Below the pieces are notes generated by a model. The model ran no database searches. It was not told where the DNA came from and saw only the letters and a list, made by a program, of their open reading frames with translations. From Rhipidocladum racemiflorum (lineage: Eukaryota; Streptophyta; Magnoliopsida; Poales; Poaceae): DNA of 64,000 nucleotides. Below, in pieces: positions 24,533 to 35,720 of the stretch (position 1 is its first letter; every line of letters begins with the position of its first letter). The stretch spans positions 44,221,592 to 44,285,591 of the forward strand of contig CM070570.1 of assembly GCA_036346355.1 (NCBI GenBank). The letters are read 5' to 3'. Both the position numbers and the translations under genes were made by a program.

Positions 24533-24694
24533 ACAGTGTATTTTAAGTTTGTATTTTGTAGGACAATGTAATGAAAGAAAACAGGAAATGGAAAAGTAAA
24601 TGAATGATTATGGCGCTCAATGCATCTGTGACCGAGCTTGTTTATGATCGAGTGTTGAGTACTTAGTTGTTCGTATGGCGGTTTCTCCTTCATC

Positions 24695-25072
24695 CAGCCC
24701 CGGATGCGGTCGAGATCGTGTAGGAGGTCGAGCGCAGTTAGAGCCCGCGGTCACCCACCCCTGACGCGGTCGGAGTGGAGCGAGGTATCGAACGCGAACC
24801 AGATCCGAGGTTTAGCCCCTGACGCGGTCGGAGTCGAGCAAGGCATCGAGCGTGAACCAGACCCGAGGTCTAGCCCCTGATGCAATCGAAGTCGAATGAG
24901 GCATTGAGCGCGAACTAGATCAGAGGTCTAGCCCCCGATGCGGTCGAAGTCGAACGAGGCATTGAGTGTGAACTAAATCCGAGGTCTAGCCCCCGATGCG
25001 GTCGAAGTCGAGCGAGGCATCGAGCACGGACCAGATCTGAGGTCTAGCCCCCGATGCGGTCGAAGTGGACTT
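24695..25072. repeat. 58-bp minisatellite in the Gypsy
   Basis: About 5.5 diverged copies of a 58-bp unit (consensus 'tagcccctgatgcggtcgaa', then 'gtcgagcgaggcatcgagcg') lie between the two antisense genes. A first, more degenerate copy begins near 24695. Short tandem arrays in this region are known from Tat-type elements. Confidence 0.88.
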
Positions 25073-25300
25073 GAGCGCAGCAAAAGTTTTCACTCCTGCG
25101 TCGCTTTGATTTTCGTGCGTGATGTGTTGGAGCGGCTGGCCTCTTGGGAATTTGGAAATGACATCAGTGAAATGTCTATTCCCCATGCGCCTTGAGTCGC
25201 TTTAACCTCCTTAAATAGACGTGACCGATCGTGACCGCTGTCATTCACCTCCTCCTACACTTCTCCTTTGCCCCTTTGTTTTCTCCTCCGCGTCGTTCTC

Positions 25301-27211
25301 ATGGTTGCCTCTTGTGAAATCATGTGCTGAAAAATTGGCTTTGAACTGAAAAATTAACTTAGAATTGGATTTGCAAAATGTGCTGGTGCATGTGCTTGAC
25401 AATTTGACAAGAAGCAGTAAGTTTCGCTTTTGCGCCGGACCAAGATCTCAAGAAACAGTAAGTTTCCCATCTACGACGGACAAACTTTGTTGGCCTGTTG
25501 TAAACATGTTTTGGCACTTTCTCATGTACGACGGACCAAGTTTTTGGGTCTGTCGTGGACATGCTTTTGAGATTCTGAGCCAAACTCAATTTTCCAAGAA
25601 ACCAGTAAGTTTCACATGTACAACGGACTAAGTTTTTGGGTCTGTCGTGAATGGCTTTTTAAGGATTGTTTTCGCATGTACAACGGACCGATTTTGTTGG
25701 TCCGTCGTAAACGTGTTTTCGCCGGAATGATTTCTTTTTGGAACCGAGAGTTTCACTTGTACAACGGACCGATTTTGTTGGTCCGTCGTGAATGCGTTTT
25801 CGCTCAATTAGGGTTTTGAGCGATTTGGATTTGAATTTTGAATGTGAATTTGAAATTTGTAATGATTTCATGATGCTTCTTTTGAAGTGGACTTTATGCA
25901 ATACTCATGTGAGTAGTTGCATGGATTGACATTGAGTCAAGTCGTGGACTTGTGCTCGGATTTGTTTTGTGGTTTGTTCATGTGCAGGTATTGCTCGAAG
26001 ACGAATGTGGTCGATGACGGGACCGGAACTAGGTTCATGGAGGAACTAAGGTTCGGGACTAGGTTCAGGAGGAACTGAGGTCTTGGTGGTCAAGGATGTC
26101 ATGCGGGACGTTCGGGCTAAGAGAATGGTGCACATGAAGAATGGTTAGTCACGTGAGAATGGCAGGAGGTCATTCGCGTGCAAAGTGTTAGTCACGTGAG
26201 TATGGCAGGTGGCCATACGCGTGCAAAGTGTTAGTCACGTGAGTATGGTAGGGTTGCCATACGCGTGCAAGAGTTGTACTCGGCCAGGTTGGGCCAAGTA
26301 GAGTTGTGTTGGATACAGATTCCTTCTAGGGAATAGGAATTGTATTCAGAACTCCTTGTGGGTTGGTCCTTTAAATAGGAGGGGTTGTCTCCTGTTGAAG
26401 GGCATCCAACCAAGTAGAGCTGAGCGCATCAAGCCTTGAGCTTGGTTTTAGGGTTTGTACTCTTTTGATGAGAGTATTTTAGACAAGAAATAAAGATCAA
26501 TTCTTCCAAGATTTTTGCGTGCTACAGTAACCACGTCGCTACAGTATTTTCTGTTTTGGTTCTTGTTTGCATGCTTGTTCTAGTTCTAGATTGGTTTTTG
26601 TTCTTCAAGTTTTATCTTGATTTGATCCATCAAAAACCTCTCTAGGATATTGATCTAGTGTTTCTCAAAGTCTAGTTGATCAATCTTTTGTCGTTCTTGT
26701 TTAATCTTGAAGTTTTGATTAGATTGATTCTCGTCAAGTTCTGGATCAGCAAGCTTGCGAAGCTCATAACTTTTGATCCGTAAGTCCGATCGAGCTGATT
26801 CTTTTTGGGTTCGATTCGTATTGGAATCTAGTTTCTTGTGTCCAAATTTCAGATCGTTTCGACGGTTGGATCTCTGGGAATTCTCGTTTTACCGAACCTC
26901 TGTCATTCTGTTTTTGTCGAAAACGAGGCAATTATTTGGTTCTGTTTTGGGGTGAACTTTTAGTAGATCAAGAATTTGGTTTTAGCTTCCGCACAATCAT
27001 TCACCCCCCCTCTGATTGCTATATTCGTATACTTCGATCCTACACCTCTGCCCCGCGCTCTCCCTCCGTGATCAACATCTCATCAGACGACGAGATTGAC
27101 TGGGAGGCCCTCGAATGGGAGGTGGAGGAAGAAGAGCAGCAGTTGAGGTTGGAGGTGGGGGGCAAGGGGGTCGCCCCTTCGGCAATTCCAGTGCTTCCTC
27201 CAAGGGGGTGA
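25301..27211 (+). pseudogene. Second antisense frame of the Gypsy, short acidic protein, split by a solo LTR
   Basis: ATG at 25301 opens MVAS. The solo LTR follows with its CCTCT duplication. From 27050 the same frame continues APRSPSVINISSDDEIDWEALEW and an acidic helix (EVEEEEQQLRLEVG), with a stop at 27209-27211. Removing the insertion plus one target copy gives about 57 uninterrupted residues. A further open stretch in another frame (to about 27400, PRRVPSPSSSLESTG) may be the original tail after a frameshift. Small ISSDDE-type acidic proteins are seen in this position in grass Gypsy elements; function is unknown. Confidence 0.6.
25313..27044 (+). mobile_element. Solo LTR, 1.7 kb, with palindromic repeats
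   Basis: Starts TGTGAAATCATGTG and ends CTTCGATCCTACA; the perfect target duplication CCTCT lies at 25308-25312 and 27045-27049. It holds a promoter-like 'tttaaataggaggggtt' (about 26371) and a polyadenylation-like 'aataaag' (about 26489) in plus orientation. Between 25480 and 25800 five copies of an imperfect palindrome (an 'acaacggacc' arm, a short spacer, then a 'ggtccgtcgt' arm) occur. A roughly 50-bp unit with 'gttagtcacgtgag' repeats at 26140-26260. No internal retrotransposon region is present. Confidence 0.9.
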
Positions 27212-28212
27212 TTTTGCCGTCAGAGGGGAAGAAGGAGCCAAACGCACCACCTCATCTACCGCCTCTCAACATGGTGCGGAGAAGGGAGGATGTAGCGGTG
27301 GCCGTTCCGCGCCGAGTTCCATCTCCTTCCAGCAGTCTGGAGTCTACCGGCGCGTCGAGGCCTGCGCCGGTGGTGCTGCCGTTCTCTTGGTTCGGTAGGT
27401 AATCAAGGAGCTCTTGGTTCGGTGGGTAGTCAAGGAGCTCTTGGTGGTCCCTCCGACCTGTTTCAAGGTCGGAGGGGAATCCACGGAAACTATATCGAGC
27501 TCCCGTCGGACCCCATGGACCTCCAAGCGCGACGACGACCCAAAGGCCGAGTAGCTCATAGGGTTTCTATATGTACCTTGAGAACTTTATAAATGTAAAA
27601 TTATATGAATGAAAAGTTCGGTATTTTTTACTTGATGCAAGTTGGCATGGGTCTTCTAGATGATCGTGCTGATTTAGGTCGTGTTGTCTCGACTGGTCCA
27701 GTGTTGGATAGGGCCTCGTGCTAATAACGCGAAGGTCGCAGGATCGGGACCTTCCTTTGCGGGGCTTATTGAGTTAAATAGGTGCCCCGTAGTCGCTGAG
27801 CCGAGCGGGGTTGTCCTTGAGCATAAACAGAACCATATGCCCAGCCCCGAGCGAGACCTCGAGCGAAACCTGCTTTTAAGACCTGCAAAGTTGCTTAAAA
27901 GGTATAAAGAGAGTAAACGTCGATCAAAGATCACAAAAAATGTCGTTGATCTTTATTAAAACTTGCAGAGCGAAAAGAGGTTACACGTGGAACTTTCGAA
28001 GTTAATCGATGTTCCACGAGCTCGCGAGCTCTCTGCCATCGGGTAACGCCAGCTGGTAAGCCCCCGTGCGATCTGTTGACGACTCTGTAGGAGCCTTCCC
28101 ACTGTGGGGATAACTTGTTGGTGTTGGATGTGCTCTGGATTCATCTTAGAGCCAGGTCCCCGACAAGGAGCTCCCTAGGTCGTACCGATCTGGCCGCATG
28201 CCTGCGAAGAGT
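27212..28212 (-). other. Gypsy sequence between the antisense gene and integrase
   Basis: It holds the untranslated end of the second antisense frame ('tttataaatgtaaaattat', about 27586) and then the decayed 3' end of pol on the minus strand. Around 27960-28210 the minus strand still encodes fragments like the C-terminal integrase tail (MNPEHIQHQQVIPTVGRLLQS), but with several stops. Confidence 0.5.
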
Positions 28213-29180
28213 TTACAGGTAATGCGATGATCGCAACAGCGCTCGGCATCTTACTTCTTCTGCTAGGGTTAAGTCGAGTGACCATTCTTGCTCGAAGTTG
28301 ACCTGGTCGACCAAGCTGACCCTAGGAGAGCCCAGCATCACCTCCTGAGGCAGGACGGCCTCCATACCAAAAACGAGCCGAAAGGGAGAGGACCCCGTAG
28401 CGCGGTTGGTTGTGGTGCGGATCGACCATAGGACGGTGGGGAGTTCATCAACCCAGGACCGACCGTGTTGCTCGAGCCCTTGGGTAATTCGCCTCTTGAC
28501 ACCTTGGACGATCTGTCCGTTGGCATGCTTTACAGCTCCATTGCTCTGGGGGTGGCTCATTGAGGTGTAGCACACCTTGGTTCCCATGTTCTCGCAGAAT
28601 TCTTGGAACAGTTCACTGGTGAACTGGGTGCCATTGTCGGTGATAATCCTGCAAGGGACTCCATACCTGGTGAGCACTGATGAGCGAAAAAATCTGACCG
28701 CTGCCTGCGCAGTGATGGCTGAGACCGGCTCGGCTTCAACCCATTTGGTGAAGGTGTCGATGGCAATAAACAGGAACCTTTTCCCACCGACGGCCTGTGG
28801 GAAAGGACCCAGAATATCCAACCCCCAGGTCGAGAAAGGCCAAGCGAGCGGGATGGTCTGGAGGGCATAAGCTACCTGGTGCAACTTCCGAGCATGGAAT
28901 TGACAGGCCTGGTAGGTGCGGACTATGTCCCGCGCGTCCTGGAGCACCATTGGCCAGTAAAACCCCATGCGGAAGGCCTTCCCGACCATCGTCTTGTAGG
29001 AGGAGTGTGCATCGCAGAGGCTGGAGTGGATGTCGTTTAGCAGATACTTTCCCTCCTTCGGGGGGACATTTCAACAGGATGCCTGACACCCCCCGATGAT
29101 ACAGTTGGCCATTGATGATCTTGTATGAGCAGGCACGACGCTTGACTCTGCTCCTCTCTATAGGGTCGTCCGGCAACCGT
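28213..29180 (-). pseudogene. Gypsy integrase
   Basis: Minus strand. The upstream part (29176-29040, MPDDPIERSRVKRRACSYKI) is out of frame with the core, so at least one frameshift lies near 29000. The core (28989-28213) has FYWPMVLQDARDIVRTYQAC (zinc-binding part), GLDILGPFP (first Asp), RIITDNGTQF (second Asp) and PQSNGAVKHANGQI. The family has Glu in that last motif (NGQ-E-AN); here the codon is AAG, Lys, which removes the third catalytic acid of DD35E. A GAG to AAG change is a simple transition. VLWSIRTTTNRATGSSPFRLVFG follows normally. Confidence 0.9.
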
Positions 29181-29197
29181 CCTAGCTCGAGGTAGTC

Positions 29198-29941
29198 TTA
29201 GATCGGCTTCATCCAGGTCAGGCCCCCTTCGAGAAGGGAGGCCAAGGGTTCTGATTCCGAGATCGAGAGGGATGCCAAGGTCTTGAGGATGACATCCGGC
29301 CGTATTTCATCATCGGAGGATCCGAGCTTGGCTAGGAGGTCGGCGCTGGTGTTGTGTTTTCGGGGCACGTGCCTGACCTCCATGTTCTGGAACCATTTCT
29401 CTGCCTTGCATACCTCTGCAAGGTATTTGGCCATCGAATCCTTCATGCACTGGTAGTCCTTGTTGTATTGGTTGACGACGAGTTGGGAGTCACCCTTCAC
29501 GACGAGACGGCGTACGCCCAACGCCTTGCAGGCCTAAAGGCCAGTGAGAAGAGCTTCGTACCCCGCCCCGTTGTTGATGGCCGTGAAGCCGAAGCGAACC
29601 ACGTACCTCAGCTTATCTCCCTTTGGTGTGATGATGAGGATCCCGACCCCTAAGCGCTCGAAGGACCTCAAGCCGTCGAAGTACATGACCCAGGGCTCTT
29701 CCTTGTCGACCTCGGGTTCGGGGGTCGATTGTGGTGTTTGATTGACCACGAAGTCTGCCAGCTCTTGTGACTTGATAGCCATGCGCTCTACGAACTTGAC
29801 GTCAAACTCCGCCAACTCCATGGCCCACTTGGCTATCCGACCCCTGGCTTCCGGGTTCCTCAAAATTTCACCGAGCGGGAATCCTCTCGGGATGACCATC
29901 AAGTGTGCCTGGAAGTAGTGCCGGAGTTTGCGTGAAGCCAT
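29198..29941 (-). pseudogene. Gypsy RNase H
   Basis: Minus strand, two pieces split by a stop near 29535. The first (29941-29534) starts in the connection domain (LRHYFQAHLMVI) and includes MYFDGLRSFERLGVG with the first catalytic Asp and GAGYEALLTGL, where the family Glu stands. The second (29521-29198) has VVKGDSQLVVNQYN and HNTSADLLAKLGSS with the last two Asp residues. The D-E-D-D set is therefore intact although the frame is broken. It joins the reverse transcriptase upstream and integrase downstream. Confidence 0.88.
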
Positions 29942-31435
29942 GAGGAGGGCGTACAGCAGCTTCTAGACCTGGGGGTACCGTTCCTTGGGCCCGTGGAGCA
30001 CCTTGCTAACATAATAGATCGGCTGTTGCTGACCATCTCGCTCAACAGCCAGGACGGCACTCATGGCCTGAGCTGTCGCCGCGAGGTATAGCAGTAACTC
30101 CTCGCTTGGTCGTGGAGTCATGAGCAGGGGCGGCTCGAGAGGTAGGCCTTCAGCTCGTCGAAGGACCGTTGTGCCTCGGGCGTCCATTCGAAGCCGCCGT
30201 GCTTCCGAAGTGTCTTGAAGAATGGCAAACCGCGCTCGCCGAGCCTCGAGATGAACCGACTGAGCGCGGCCATACGGTCGGTGAGGCTTTGCATCTATTT
30301 CATCTAGGCTGGGGGGGCATCCTTTCTATGGCTTCAATCTTCTCTGGGTTTGGGCCGACCCCCGACCCCCCGATCATGATGCCGAGCGCCTTCCCTGAGG
30401 CGGCGCCAAACACACATTTTTCAGGATTAAGTTTGATCCCATGCCTGTTCAGGTTGGTGAAGGTCTCGGCGAGATCCCGTGAGTGGTCATGTTCAGAGGA
30501 ACTCTTCACGATGATGTCGTCCACGTAGACCTCGAGGTTGCGACCAATCTGAGGGTCGAAAGTCTTGGCCATGAGGCGCTCAAATGTCGCGCCCGCATTG
30601 CGAAGGCCGAACGACATGGTAGTGTAGCAGTACATTCCAAACGGGGTGATGAAGGCCGTTTTGCTCTCGTCGTCGACCACCAGCTTGATCTGGTGATAAC
30701 TGGAGTAGGCATCCAGGAAGCTCAGCATCTTGGCGTTCGTTGTGGAGTCGACGATCTGGTCTATCCGTGGGAGGGGAAAGTTGTCCTTCGGGCACGCCGA
30801 GTTCAAGCCCGTATGGTCAACGCACATCCTCCACTTCCCCCCTTTTTTTGGACAATCACGGGGTTGGCTAACCATTCAAAATAGTCAATTTCTCGAATGA
30901 AGCCAGCCCTCAGGAGTTTGTCTAGATTCTCCTTTATTACGACCACTTTCTCGGTCGAGAAGCAACACAGCTTCTGTCGTACAGGACGCGAGCCGGGCCG
31001 TACCTGTAGTTTGTGCTCGATCACCTCCCTCGGGACGCCCAGCATGTCCGTCGGTTCCCAGGCGAATATGTCCTTGTTGGCTTGAAGGAAGGTGACGAGC
31101 TCGAGTTCCTATTTGGGGCAGCTCGACCGCAACGTAGGTGCACTTGCTCGGGTTGGTTTCCTCGAGCTGCACAGCCTTTGTCACGATGCTGGGCTGGATC
31201 ACCGCCTTCTGATGTGCGTTCTTCACGGTCGTTTGCGGGCCTGGCTGGGGTAGCAAGCCGGCGAGGGCCAGGGCTTTGCTATCACAGCCATGCGCCGCCT
31301 TGAGGTCGCCCCGCACTGTGATGACGCCGTTGGGTCCCGGAAGTTTCATACAGCGGGGGCCGTAGTGGTTAGCCGCCATGAACTTGATCAAAGCCAGGCG
31401 CCCGATCCCTAGAGACATGACTCGATCCCTGGAGA
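29942..31435 (-). pseudogene. Gypsy reverse transcriptase and its upstream linker
   Basis: Minus strand. The linker part (31435-30885) has LALIKFMAANHYGPRCMKLP, PNGVITVRGDLKAAHGCD and CTYVAVELPQIG. After a frame change come VIEHKLQVRPGSRPVRQKL and GFIREIDYFEWLANPVIVQKKGG. The catalytic domain (30875-30300) is open for 191 residues: KWRMCVDHTGLNSACPKDNF, FLDAYSSYHQI, AFITPFGMYCYTTMSFGLRN and LEVYVDDIIVKSSS with the YVDD site intact. The thumb (30299-29942) carries stops near 30297, 30155 and 29964. Domain order and motifs are typical for Tat-type Gypsy. Confidence 0.9.
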
Positions 31436-32042
31436 CATACATCGTGGCATAGAACTGAGCTATAATTTCTACATTCCAATCATGCTGAAATGCCATGATT
31501 CTTTTGGTGCTAGTCCTTTCACAAGCTGCAATGACTTCATTGAATATGGCATCATCTGCTGCTGCCATATACTCCCAGTCAATCCACTGCATTGATATGA
31601 CAGGATTCTTTCTCGGAAAAATGACTGAAGCATAGAAATCTTGCTGAAAGAAGGTCCAGAAACGAGAATCAGTGGAGAACCTGTCGGTCCGTTTTGGATT
31701 TTCTTCACGAGCTTTTCTTACTTGTGCTGCTTTTCCTTTGTAGTTCACTGGTTTCCTCTGCAATCTCGGGTTTCTCTCAGGCGGTCTCAGTCTTGGTATG
31801 TCTCTAGCTTGAGATCCTGAAGCACCGGCAATTCCTTTTCCTTTCCTTGAAGGCAGAGTTGCTCCACGTGGTACATTCACTGTCTGAGCAGCCTGAGCAG
31901 CAGGTTCATTGATTGAAATGCCAGGTGGAGATCCTCTAGTCGTAATTCGTTTTGTCCTTGTCCCAGTAGGTGTATTTCTTTTGTGAGTGAACGTGACCTT
32001 GGCTGAACCCTGAGGAGGTTGATCACCCTGATCGGGATCCAT
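31436..32042 (-). CDS. Extra 3' frame of the Sirevirus, fused in frame to Gypsy pol
   Basis: Minus strand from ATG at 32042 (MDPDQGDQPPQGSAKV). A basic, Pro-rich N-terminus of about 125 residues is followed by RFWTFFQQDFYASVIFPRKN, MQWIDWEYMAAADDAIFNEV and EIIAQFYATMYV. This resembles a plant retroelement protein often found beside Copia or other elements; I know no function. Its place downstream of pol is where some Sireviruses carry an env-like or other extra frame. Near 31430 the frame runs without a break into Gypsy pol (GRLALIKFM), giving an open frame that ends at 30885. The fusion is discussed in the findings. Whether any product is made is unknown. Confidence 0.55.
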
Positions 32043-32984
32043 TTGAAGAAGCTGACAAGGAAGATCTCGATAAGACAAAAGAAACTAGGGGGAACACTGG
32101 TTTTAGTGTTGTACTGTCATTATCAGAAGTTCCGATTCCATATCGGAAGTTCCGACGTTACATCGGAAGTTCCGACACAAGATTTCGGAAGTTCCGATAT
32201 TTTCGGTACAACCCTAAAACTAGGATTCCAGCAAGATCAACCACGGGAAATGAATGAAATTTGAGATCCAAGCGAAGGAAGACTATGATAACAAGTCTAC
32301 CCAAAAGATTTGAGCAAAGGATCCACGGAACGAGGAATGACTAAAGGATAATCTAGGGTTTACCTTGGATGCGAAAAACAGACTTATGAAATGGTGAAGA
32401 TCTTCCAATCCGAGAGGCACCCCTCCTTGAGGTGGATCGGAGTTTCCGAATGGTTGAAGACTCCGAAGACGACAAGAGGAGAAAAGGGGTGTAGAGAGAG
32501 ACGTACGGAGGCCAAGGCTAAGAATAAAGAAATGAGGAGAGGGGCCACCCGAACCGTCCTTTTCATGCGTTTACACACATTTCGGAAGTTCCGAACTGAG
32601 GTTCGGAAGTTCCGAACGGTCTGATTTCCCAGAATATCGGAAGGTCCGATATAATACATCGGAAGTTCCGAAGAGTTTAAAAACACAGAATTCGGATATT
32701 CCGATGTCACGATCGTATGTTCCGATGAGTTCATTTTTCCAGCTGACAAGGGAGAAATGATAGGATTTCTGAGATTGGAGAAATTGAGACTTTGAGTCAG
32801 TGAACTTGACAGTCATTCTACATGTGATCAGAGAGCATAACAACAATCAAAGCAATGATCACTAATGGAATGACCGAAGATGCAATCGACAAGAAAACCC
32901 TTTTCAAAAACAGATAATTAATTTTGCAAACATTTTATTTTGAAATCACCAAGAGAAGTTGTAACTATATATGCGAGCAAGGTG
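32043..32984. repeat. Palindrome-rich non-coding stretch of the Sirevirus
   Basis: Between RNase H and the extra frame, the 13-bp near-palindrome TCGGAAGTTCCGA and variants occur about ten times in two clusters (32125-32205 and 32580-32725). The same motif family fills the 5' LTR. The space between the clusters (32210-32575) shows no gene. Confidence 0.85.
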
Positions 32985-34790
32985 TCAAGTCACATTCCGA
33001 TAGTCTAGGATGTTCAGCTCACTTCTCAATTCGCAAAAACGATTCTCATCGAGAGGTTTGGTGAATATATCAGCCAATTGTTTCTCGGTTCTCACATAGG
33101 TAATGTCAATGTCTCCTTTTAGTGAGTGATCCCTAAGAAAGTGGTGGCGGATATCTATATGCTTGGTCCGGGAGTGTTGAACGGGATTATTGGCTATTTT
33201 GATGGCACTCTCATTGTCACATAAGAGTGGCACTCTATCCAACCTTAGTCCAAAATCCTTCAACGTTTGCCTCATCCAAAGCAATTGTGCACAACAACTT
33301 CCCGCGGCAATATATTCGGCTTCAGCGGTGGATAGAGCTACCGAGTTTTGTTTCTTTGAGGACCAAGACACTAGTGATCTACCTAGAAATTGACATGTCC
33401 CCGAGGTGCTTTTTCTATCCACTTTACAACCCGCATAATCAGCATCTGAATATCCAATCAAATCGAATTTTGATCCTTTAGGATACCAAATCCCTAGATT
33501 TGGTGTGTGTACTAGATATCTAAGAATTCTTTTCACGGCCACTAGGTGACACTCTTTCGGAGCGGCTTGAAATCTTGCACACATACAGACACTGAGCATG
33601 ATATCTGGCCTAGATGCACAGAGATAAAGTAATGAACCTATCATGGATCTATATACCTTTTGATCCACAGGATTACCTTCCTCATTTAGACCAAGGTGTC
33701 CGTTTGTTGCCATGGGAGTATGGATTGGCTTGGCGTTCTCCATGTCAAACTTCTTGAACATATCCTTGATGTATTTTGTTTGGCACAAGAATGTTCCTTC
33801 CTTGAGTTGTTTGATCAAAATCCAAACCTTCAATTTGAGTGTATCCTTGAGCTACCAACCGAGCCTTATTTCTTGTGACAACTCCGTTTTCATCTTGTTT
33901 GTTGCGGAAGACCCATTTGGTTCCTATCACGTTTTGATTTGGCTTTTCCACTAACGACCACACCTTGTTTCTAACGAAGTTGTTGAGCTCTTCATGCATT
34001 GCCATTACCCAATCCGGATCTTTTAGTGCATCTTCTACCTTCAAAGGTTCCAAAGTAGACACAAAAGAGTAAAATTCACAAAAATTAGCTACTCTTGAGC
34101 GTGTAGTTACCCCCTTTTGGATGTCGCCGAGAATGTTATCGACGAGGTGATCTCTTTGGATGCTTTGATGCACTCTTGGATGTGGTACTTGGGATGTTTG
34201 TTGAATTGGCTCATTGTCTTCAAATTGATCATCCTCTAAGAGTTTACTTGGGCTATCTTGAGAAACATCTTGACTTTGACTTGAGGTGGGAGGCACCATT
34301 TGTGTAGATGAATTGTCTATATGCTCCGTTTCTTGAGGCCTCACTTCACCTATTGCCATCCTTTTGATCGCAATGTTTGGCTCTTCCTCATTTTCTAACA
34401 CATCCAAGTCAACTTGCTCTACTTGAGAGCCGTTAGACTCATCAAATGTCACGTCTCTCGCTATTTCAACACAACCTGAGGTTTTGTTGAAAACACGATA
34501 GGCGTAGGCATTTGACCCATATCCTAGCAAGAAGCCTTCATCGATCTTTGTAGCAAATTTAGAGTTCTTGGGCTTCTTGTTAAGGATAAAGCACTTACTT
34601 CCAAAAACTCTAAAATATGAGATATTTGGTTTGTTACCAGTGAGGAGTTCGTAAGCCGTCTTCTTCAAGATTTTGTGAATATATAATCGGTTGATCGCAT
34701 GATATGCGGTGTTGACTGCTTCCGCCCAAAATTGATCGGAGATCTTGTACTCATCAAGCATCGTTCTTGCCATCTCGATCAGTCCTTTCT
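32985..34790 (-). pseudogene. Copia reverse transcriptase (core deleted) and RNase H
   Basis: Minus strand. The integrase tail and linker come first (34773 down to about 34060: MARTMLDEYKISDQFWAEAV, FRVFGSKCFILNKK). Then comes the start of reverse transcriptase: DPDWVMAMHEELNNFVRNKV, GTKWVFRNKQDENGVV, ARLVAQGYTQIEGLDFDQ. At about 33830 the sequence jumps to QLKEGTFLCQTKYIKDMF, which normally follows the YVDD motif by a good distance, so the catalytic core with YVDD is gone. RNase H (33833-32985) is open for 282 residues: SDADYAGCKVDRKSTSGT, ALSTAEAEYIAAGSC, LLCDNESAIKIANNP and the end TKPLDENRFCELR. The deletion alone prevents activity. Confidence 0.9.
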
Positions 34791-35720
34791 ACCACGCCAT
34801 TCTGTTGAGGAGAGTATGGAGTGGAGAACTCGTGCTTGATCCCTTCTTCATCAAGAAATTCTTCTACTTGAGTGTTCTTGAATTCGCTTCCATTATCACT
34901 TCGAATCTTCTTAATCTTCAGTTCGAATTCGTTTTGGGCTCTTCTTGCGAACTTCTTGATTATTCCTTGTGTCTCACTTTTCTCTTGCAAAAAGAACACC
35001 CACGTGAAGCGTGAAAAGTCATCAACAATTACTAAACCATATTTGTTACCTCCGATGCTTATATAAGCAACGGGTCCAAAGAGGTCCATGTGTAGAAGCT
35101 CCAATGGTTTTGTCGTCGTCATGATGTTCTTTGCGGGATGACGCGCTCCAACTTGCTTTCCGGCTTGACAAGCGCTACAAATCCTATTTTTCTCAAACTC
35201 AACATTAGTTAGTCCAATGATGTGATCACCCTTTAGAAGCTTGTCGAGATTTCTCATGCCAACATGGGCTAGCCGGCGATGCCACAACCAACCCATGCTA
35301 GACTTTGCCATGAGGCATGTTTGAAGTTTAGTGCTATTTGCATTGAAATCAACCAAATAGAGCTTACCCTTCAAATATCCTTTAAAGGCAATTGAGGAAT
35401 CATCTCTTCTAAAGACGGTCACATCCATATTAGTAAATAAACAATTGTAGCCCATTTCACAAAGTTGTGAGACGGACAACAAGTTGTAATTTAAAGATTT
35501 GACAAGAAGAACGTTGGAAATGGAATGATCATTAGAAATAGCAATTTTACCTAATCCCAATACCTCACCTTTACCATTATCACCAAACACAATATTTTCA
35601 TATTGTGACCCTTTCTCATCAAAAGAGGAAAACATTTTCTTTTCTCCGGTCATGTGGTTTGTGCAACCACTATCAAGCACCCAACTTGATCCACCGGAGG
35701 TATAGTCCTACGAAAACACA
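34754..35720 (-). pseudogene. Copia protease and integrase
   Basis: Minus strand, open from about 35710 to 34754. The protease site is SSWVLDSGCTNHMTG. The integrase has the zinc-binding pattern (WLWHRRLAHVGMRNL...CSACQAGKQ), then LLHMDLFGPVAYIS, IKKIRSDNGSEF and YSPQQNGVVER, so all three acids of DD35E are there. Right after VVER a small deletion shifts the frame (TDRDGKNDA replaces the expected LIEMARTM type sequence, which continues in another frame at 34773). Gag and protease lie in different frames, with the gag stop at 35721-35723. Confidence 0.9.
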
